The notes under the pieces are model-generated. The model searched no databases, was not told the origin of the DNA, and worked only from the letters and a program-made list of their open reading frames with translations. Of a stretch of 64,000 bases of DNA, positions 57,576 through 64,000 are shown piece by piece (positions within the stretch are counted from its first letter, which is position 1; each line of letters opens with the position of its first letter). A program made the translations under genes and the position numbers. The DNA comes from Neovahlkampfia damariscottae (Eukaryota; Heterolobosea; Selenaionea; Neovahlkampfiida; Neovahlkampfiidae), in the NCBI GenBank assembly GCA_016618085.1, contig JABLTG010000022.1, positions 1-64,000 of the forward strand. Reading direction: 5' to 3'.

Positions 57576-60161
57576 TGAACGTAAGAACAATTCAAATTTA
57601 AAAAAAAATAAAAACAAGGATACAATTGAAAAAATCAAAAAAGAATACAAAAAATTAATCAAAGAACAAACAGAAGAAGAATTTGGTTATTTATATGTGG
57701 ATCCAGAAGATGAAGATGATTTACCTTGGATGGAAGAATTTTATTTCAATGAAAAAACATTTGAATTTAGATTTAATTATGACTTAACTTTTGAATTTGA
57801 CTACGATGAGTGTATCATTAAAATACCAAAAGACTATCCAAAAGGAGAATATATGATAAAAAGAAAAAGAGACGGAAAATTTAATCAACTCTTAAACAGA
57901 GGTGATACATTTTATGATACTCTCAAAAACGTTTTTGATGATTTTTATGAAATTAGAATGGTAAACTCCATTAAGAAAAATTTTGTTAAATCTAAAAATA
58001 GAATGGTTTGGATTCAACTAAATTTCCTGATGGAAATATTAATTATGATGAAGATTTAGATGATTTGGATGAAGAAGAGATTGTTGAATTTTCTGGTGAC
58101 GATTTTATAAAACAAACATTTTTGGATGAGTATGATGATTGGTTAGAAAATTGTCCAACCAGCAGAAGAAAACTCAAAGGGGTATCATTAGGACCACCTG
58201 TAATTAAAATTAAAGAAATTGAAACCCAAATGAAACTTATTACTTTTCAAATACCTGGAAAAGGTTCAAAAGATTTTTTAGAATTCTCTTTGTATTATGC
58301 TGATTATTTGGAAGAATTTGGTGATCATAGATTATTAATCACAAAATATGATGAAGATTTAAAAGGATTTATTTCAATTATTGTCTCATTTTTGAAAAAT
58401 TATGATGCAACTGAAAAAAAATTAACCATCAAAGAAATTTTAAAAAAGTGCTCGGAAATTTATCAAGAAGCGAAAAAAAGGTCAATTAAAGATGGTATGA
58501 AGAAAATCTGGTATGATAGAGCAGCAGATGAAATTATGGAAACTGAATTATTATACAAACAATTGTGGGCTCCTATTTTAAAAAATTTCATTTCAGAAGA
58601 AGAATTAAGGTAACCAATGAAATGATCAAGAATTAAAAAAATTTAATAGTACATGCTATGACGCAAAAAAGAACATTTTAAAACAACTCAAAAAAATGAA
58701 AGATATGGATTGTAAATCAGAAGGATTTAAAGTTTCTCCTTTTGGAAAAAACATTTTCTTATGGAGAGTCGATTTATTTGGCTTCCAAAAAGAATACTCA
58801 ACCCTTCAAAAAGATTTAGAAACTTATGCAAATATCTATGGAGCAACTGAAAATATCACTGTTGAAATTTATTTCACTTCGAAATATCCAAAAGAACCTC
58901 CATTTGTTAGAGTTTTAAAGCCAAGATTAGTTTATTTAACTGGAAATGTTACTTTTGGAGGTACTTTTATCGAAGTACCTGCTTTAGGTGTGACATATTC
59001 AGAACATGTAGATTTAATTAGTATTATTCGATCTATGAGACAAACTTTGATCAATGGAGGAGCTAGAGTTGATATGACTGTTTCACAAGCATATGAGAAG
59101 AATACTGCACTTAGAGCGTATATGAGGGAAAGAAGAAATGTCATCAATGGAGTAGGTAACTTTGACAAACAAATGTCTGTCATTTCAATTAATAATGCAA
59201 GAAATTCCTATGGATGTAATGTTTTTATAATTCTTATAATTAAGATTCTTTTATTGAACCAATGCATAATATTGAAAATGCAAATAATATCTGCTTACCT
59301 CAATCATTAAGAGATAAATTAAAATATGGAACATCAGCTGGAAAAGTTATTTTGGAATTAAAGACAAGTGATGGAAAATTGTTTCATTGTGGTGTTTTAG
59401 ATTACACAGCAAAAAATAATGAAATTATTGTTCCTAATTGGATGATGAAACATTTAATGTTACAAGAACATTCATATATTCAAGTTAGAACTGTAAAATT
59501 ACCAGATTGTGAATCCATTGTGTTTCAACCACATTCTGATGATGTTTATCAATCAGGGAATATTAGTCTTTCAATAGAGCAGAAACTTTGTCATTTTATT
59601 GCAATAACAGAAGGTTCAACAATTCCCTTTGTTGATGATTTTACTGGAAAAGAATTTTTATTGACTGTAACTCAAACAGAACCTTCTTCAGGCGTTTGTT
59701 TGTTCAAAGGTCTTGGAGTTGTAATGGAATTAGCATTATCATTTGCACCATCATTAGATTCAAAGGATAATGTTGTGATTGTTGATAAACCTGATGACGA
59801 ATTTGTATCTGAAAGCAATCTTGTTGATGATGATGATTGGGTTGAACCTGATGATGAGGTTATTGAAGAACCTGAAAATACGTCAGGAGCATTGATCGGA
59901 AGAAGAAGTGATGAAGAAACCAAAAGTTCAAATACCACAGGTTCATTGTTCGGGAAAAGACTTGATACTGTCACAAAAATTGAAAAAAAAGAAACAACGA
60001 AAGATTCTGGCACTTCCACTGGAGGAAGAAGTTTGAGTGGTACCACAGACAAAGTTGTTGATGAGAATAGCATTAAATGTGAAATTTGCAATTCTGTGGT
60101 CACTAAGAATATGTTTGATATTCATACAGTTCATTGTAAAAGAAGACATGGTGTCAAATAA
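57576..60161 (+). CDS. UBE2Q-like E2 (no catalytic Cys) fused to UFD1 N-domain, 812 residues
   Basis: Five exons (57576-57581, 57619-57960, 58002-58609, 58650-59215, 59245-60161); the frame closes exactly. N-terminal 330 residues are acidic and of unknown type. Next an E2 fold of the UBE2Q class (YPKEPPFVRVLKPRL, NGGARVDM), but the position of the active Cys (GG-x-x-C-M-E in UBE2Q) reads GGTFIEV. Then a complete UFD1 N-terminal domain: LPQSLRDKLKYG, HCGVLDYTA, VPNWMMKHLML, SIVFQPHSDDVY. The tail is Ser/Thr-rich and ends with a zinc-finger-like CEICNSVV...H...HCKRRH. The UFD1 domain binds ubiquitin and p97/Cdc48 in known proteins; an E2-like part without Cys would act as a binder. The 6-base first coding exon is the weakest join. 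Confidence 0.85.
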
Positions 60162-60210
60162 ATTTTAAATATGTTTTTATGAGAAATTGTGAAATTTTAT
60201 TTTGAAATTT

Positions 60211-60280
60211 TTATTTAGTTTCTTCAAACAATAACCGATCCTCTTGATTTTTAGTTATCATCTTCATTAGAGTTAAATAA
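60211..60280 (-). promoter_or_regulatory. SECIS element in the 3' untranslated region of the thioredoxin reductase
   Basis: On the minus strand: ATGA core (60267-60264), then an 11-bp stem AGATGATAACT (60263-60253) paired with GGTTATTGTTT (60236-60226, with G-U pairs), closed by GA (60225-60224). The 16-base apical loop begins with unpaired AA, exactly where eukaryotic SECIS elements need it, and contains a possible mini-stem ATC/GAT (form 2). A lower helix of TCT/AGA and TTTATT/AAATAA surrounds the core. It starts about 50 bases after the in-frame UGA. Confidence 0.8.
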
Positions 60281-60309
60281 ATTTTTCAAAGATTTCAATC
60301 TGTCATAAA

Positions 60310-61978
60310 TTAACCTCAGCAATTTCCTTTGTCAAAAGGTTCATTTGATGATTTAGTAATTCTGTTTATTGTCATTTCTTCTCCTATTGTTGGATGAATA
60401 CCAATGGTACTGTCAAAATCTTCTTTTTTCGCTCCCATGTTCATAGCAACAGATACTCCCTGCAATATTTCTCCTGCATTTGGTGACAATAAATGAAATC
60501 CAATAACCCTTTCTCCATCTAATTTATTACAAATCATTTTCAAAAAGCATTTATTTTCACCAGAAAAGTTTAATTTCCACTCCAAAGGAGTAAATTTCAA
60601 ATGATAAATTTCAATATTTTCCTCACCAAATTTTTCAATTGCTGATTCTTCTGTATATCCACAAGTTCCATATCTAATAAAATACATTAATTTAATTAAT
60701 AGCATTACTCCAAAGGAGATGTGAAAATGGTTGTTGGAACAAAACTATAATGATCCAATTTTTCATTTTCAAACAAATATTTTGCAACTTTTCTTCCTTG
60801 AAAAATGGCCACTGGAGTCAATTCCAAAGATCCGGAAACGATATCCCCAATGGCAAATATATTTTTAATTGATGTTTCATTATTTTCATTCACTAATATT
60901 TTCTCATTTCCATCCAATTTCATACCAATCTCCTTTAAATTCAATTCACTTGAAACTACCCTTCTACCAATGGCAAACATTACTGTGTTCACATTTAACT
61001 CTTTATTATCTTCAAAAATAACTTTATATTCATCTTCTGATACCCTTTTGATTTCTGTTAATTTTACATTTTCCAAAAATTTAGTTCCAGATTCTTGAAT
61101 TGAATTTTTAATTTTCAAAGCACATTCTTGATCAAACCCTCTTAAAGGAATAGAACGAAGTAATACAGATGTATCATATCCTAATGATCTTAAAAAACTG
61201 GCTGTTTCTAATGCAATATCTGTAAAAAATTTAGTCAACAAATTGATTAAAACATGATCCTCCAATGATTAATCTAAATAATTTAGTCAATTATTAAAAC
61301 AAAATAAAAACGTTTTTTCTTGAATTTTATTGTTAATTTCATGTTTATTTTCTTACTTGGTTCTTTTTTCAAGGAAAATAAATCATCAGAAGTTATTGCA
61401 TGATCAATGGCTCCAGGAATATTTTCTGGATATTTTGGTCTTCCACCTGTAGCTATCACAAAATAAGTTGCTTTCAATAATTTTTTTTCATTTTTTTCTT
61501 CAATTTCTATAGTTTCTGAATTGATGAATTTTGCAAAGGCATTTTTAAAAGTTATGTTATTTTTTTTGAAATCAGAACGAGTTCCAAATTGAATAGATTT
61601 TATATAACTTGATATATTACTTGTCAAAGTATTCCAATTTACGCCTGGTTTTGTTTTAAAATTGAAACCAAATCCATTTGAATATTCCGAGACTGTTTCG
61701 TTTATGATACCTGCTTGGTGCATAAGTTTTTTTGGAATGCAACCAACATTCACACAAGTTCCTCCTAAATTCCATTTTGTTCCTTTTGGTGTCGGTTTGA
61801 CGTAATCTAAAACGCAAATTTTTAAATTTGGATTTATTTTAGAAGCTCTTGTTGAAACAGAAGTTCCTCCACTACCAGCTCCTATAACAATCAAATCAAA
61901 GTGTTCTGTTTTTTCTGTTGAAAAATTTCTCTTTCTCAACAGAAACGTTTTAGTTCGTTTTGACAAAAACAGTTTCAT
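60310..61978 (-). CDS. thioredoxin reductase, selenoprotein, mitochondrial
   Basis: Five exons (61357-61978, 61312-61318, 61254-61273, 60709-61219, 60310-60673). The frame closes over 1,524 bases, giving 507 residues if UGA at 60318-60316 is read as Sec. FAD/NADPH disulphide reductase that reduces thioredoxin. Seen: presequence LFLSKRTKTFLLRKRNF, FAD motif VIGAGSGG, redox pair GGTCVNVGCIPKKLMHQ typical of large TrxR (not glutathione reductase), NADPH motif IIGGSYIALETA, FAD end VMFAIGRR and FAIGD, dimer motif HPTIGEE. The end reads KGNC-UGA-Gly-TAA, lining up residue for residue with the GCUG end of animal TrxR. A SECIS-like hairpin follows. The first Met used is MKLFLSK at 61978; an inverted CCAAT lies 20 bases before it. 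Confidence 0.92.
61312..61318 (-). other. 7-base microexon in thioredoxin reductase
   Basis: Seven bases (AAAAAAC) flanked by AAG and GT. Including it is the only way to keep frame between the FAD domain and the NADPH-binding strand (EPKKTLIIGGSY). The following exon has only 20 bases. Confidence 0.75.
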
Positions 61979-62044
61979 TGGATGATAAAAGTCTTCAATT
62001 GGTTGGAACAAATAAAAAGAAGATCAAACTCTTTCAAGAATTAT

Positions 62045-64000
62045 TTATTTCCATGTATTAAAAATATTTTGTATTTTTTCCAATCTCTTATTTTGTTCTA
62101 ATTCTTGTTCTTTCAATCGATCCACATTCATATTTAAAATATCAATTGTTATCTCTTCCAAAGAAACAGAGGAAACATTTGATTCTTCGTCATTTCCTTC
62201 ATCTTCAATTAATATTTTTGAAGTAATTTCTTTTGTAAAATCTTCATGATTATAAGGTTCGATTTTATTCAACTCTGACTTTTCCAAAAGTAAATTCAAA
62301 CTTTGTGCATTGGTTTGAAATGACTTATTAGTTTTAAGAAAAGACAAATAGGAAGTGGATAAAACTTGATTATCTTTTGAATAAAAATACAAATCTTCAA
62401 ACATTTTTTTATCATCAACACCATATAAATTAGCAATTTGAAAAGAAATTTTGAAGTTTTTTTGAAGTAAAAATAAAATAAATGATTTTCGAATGATTGA
62501 TTGAAATTGATTGGTGTAGAGGTTATTTTCTTTGTTTTTTAAATAAATTGTATAATTTAGAATAATATCTTTCAGTATTTCAACTCTTTCATTTTTGATT
62601 AAATAATTTAATAACAAGATGAGACATTGAAAAAAATTTGAATTTTTTTCACAATTCAAAAGAAACTTGAATAATTGATTTGGTTGATTTTTTTTTAATA
62701 ATTGTGATGTGAAATATAAACAGTTAAGGTTTTCATTATTGAAAAATTGACTAAATTCCACCTTAATTAATCCAAAGGTTTCTTTAAATTTGATAAAAAT
62801 GATTTGATGTGAATCTTGTTGTGGAAGGAATTCTATTGCTTTGATATCGAAATTTTGGGTCTCCATTGAATTATTCAACAATAATTTTAGAGATCTATTG
62901 AAAATTGGATCAATATTTTGTCTTGGTTTTACTCAGATTCATCTCCGTTTGACAATAACAATTTCATAATATTCAAACCTAAATCAAAAAATTTTACATC
63001 ATTTTTTAAATCTGTTTCATTTAAATAGCAGACTGAAAAGAAGTATCCTACCATAAAAGAAATTGAATTGAATAATAAAACGAACCTTAAACATGTTAAC
63101 CTTTTTTTTTTCATATCTAACCTAATGGATGCCATTGGATGAAATAAACTTGATTCAATCTAATTTTTGATCTGTTCAACTCTTTTTTACTTGTTTCTTC
63201 TTCTGTCAAAGAAGGTAATGTGAATAAATGAAGAAAATTATTTTGTGTGAAAATCAAAATATTTTTTTCAGAAGGTGAAACAGAAAACAATGAAATTTCT
63301 TCTTCAACATCCAAAGGAATTTTCACCTTTAAAGTGAATATAGAATTCAAATTTTGATTCAAATTTTCATTCATTTCATAGACACAATAACAGGCACCTT
63401 CTGTTTCTTTTTCCAAAGTATACAACAAATTTGAATTTCTTTTGCTAAATTCAAAAAATAAAATTTCATTTCTTGATGGAAATGAGTTTGATATTAAATT
63501 TAATTGAAAATCTTTTGATATTCTCAAAAATTTCAAATTGTAATCATTTTTGATTCCAACTACATTTTTGAAGTTATATTTAATTTGATGGTAATTTTCA
63601 TCTAAATTGAAAACATTGATGATTTTTTTTTCTTCTTGAGATATCAATATTATTTTATCAACGTTTAAAGAAATGATCAAGTCGTTGAGTAATATTCCAT
63701 CTTTAATGTATAATGCATCTTTTATCCACTTTGAAAGAATAATATCTTCAATTTCAATTGAATTCTCTTTCAACTTTATTTGTACTATATTTCCATCTTC
63801 AAACAATATCTACAAATATAAAATAAGCGAGAATTCCTGTTACCTTTTTTTCGAAAGTTAAACTTTTTTTTTCTACCCTGAATTTTAATCTATTTTCGTA
63901 GTAAATCATTTTTTGAGAGAAAAAAATTGCCATTAATTTTTTAACATCCTCAAGGAATTTTTTGTTGTTCACAATAGAACTACTTCTTTTGTAGTTGAGA
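62045..64000 (-). CDS. Fritz/WDPCP-like CPLANE protein (5' end outside window)
   Basis: Minus-strand gene entering from the right edge. Exons: about 63846-64000, 63118-63810, a middle part in 62930-63130, and 62045-62893. The first parts look like a WD-type propeller (ILFEDGNIVQIKL, VYFIQWHP); then FFDLGLNIMKLLLS and, in the C-terminal helical part, RKSFILFLLQKNFKISFQIA and FEDLYFYSKD. This follows WDPCP, where IRWHPSG..., YDMALAPIK and RRFFHHLLRYQRFEKAF...DIHYLALDKG are found. WDPCP recruits effectors to the basal body and works in ciliogenesis and septin control. The join around 63035-63120 is unsettled. The start codon is not in the window. Confidence 0.6.

Noticed and set aside
60310-61978. 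Glutathione reductase
   Set aside because: The redox-site context (GGTCVNVGCIPKKLMHQ) and the Cys-Sec-Gly tail are those of large thioredoxin reductases.
1-64000. Non-standard nuclear genetic code
   Set aside because: TAA, TAG and TGA each end clear genes; the single in-frame UGA is explained by Sec insertion.
1-64000. CRISPR arrays, rRNA genes, operons or bacterial contamination
   Set aside because: No repeat-spacer pattern or rRNA sequence; introns occur throughout on both sides of the element.

Overview
The window is nuclear DNA of a free-living, AT-rich, very gene-dense microbial eukaryote. Evidence: GT-AG introns of mostly 24-45 bases, spacers of 8-150 bases, TAA, TAG and TGA all used as stops, mitochondrial presequences, nuclear tRNA genes, and families such as an IP3-receptor channel, Mediator subunit 7, an RGS protein, PPP4R1, a Gemin3-type helicase and a Fritz/WDPCP-like cilium protein. 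The last suggests a lineage that makes cilia. An amoeboflagellate or other heterotrophic protist fits; I cannot name the species.

Layout. 1-5.5 kb: 3' end of a RING/TRAF/MATH protein, an unrecognised gene, a YME1-type mitochondrial AAA protease and an NMNAT-like protein. 5.58-20.5 kb: one 21-exon gene for a 4,745-residue cell-surface protein (RCC1-like propeller, two LamG-like domains, EGF, LRR-like and IPT/Ig-like array, GCC2/GCC3 cysteine repeats, multi-pass membrane module). 20.9-29.07 kb: a broken Polinton/virophage-like element (integrase, packaging ATPase, GIY-YIG nuclease, many small ORFs) abutting a tRNA-Leu gene. 29.26-36.87 kb: a 2,459-residue IP3-receptor homologue. 36.9-64 kb: small genes on both strands for phosphatase regulation, a membrane-tethered purple acid phosphatase, a DUF1445 hydro-lyase, a cytochrome-b5 desaturase, tRNA-Glu, a MYND protein, ATP23, DDX20-like helicase, RGS, MED7, START, SpoU methyltransferase, kelch-BTB-BTB, aldo/keto reductase, a UBE2Q-UFD1 fusion, thioredoxin reductase and WDPCP-like protein.

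Most notable: (1) the thioredoxin reductase reads as a selenoprotein, with a C-terminal Cys-UGA-Gly-stop and, just downstream, a hairpin with every core SECIS feature; (2) the IP3 receptor keeps the family's C-terminal pore region, but its selectivity-filter loop lacks the usual glycine-rich sequence, and a Trp/Lys repeat is inserted in its MIR region; (3) one gene fuses a UBE2Q-like E2 domain lacking the catalytic Cys to a UFD1 N-domain; (4) a CCAAT box sits 5-50 bases before most start codons, while the viral-like element uses a different shared upstream motif.

How the genes fit together: there is no operon logic; neighbours are functionally mixed. Mitochondrial quality control appears three times (YME1-type protease, ATP23, TrxR with a presequence) and calcium/G-protein signalling twice (IP3 receptor, RGS). 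Exon joins were worked out by eye from splice signals and reading frame; where a join is uncertain this is stated.
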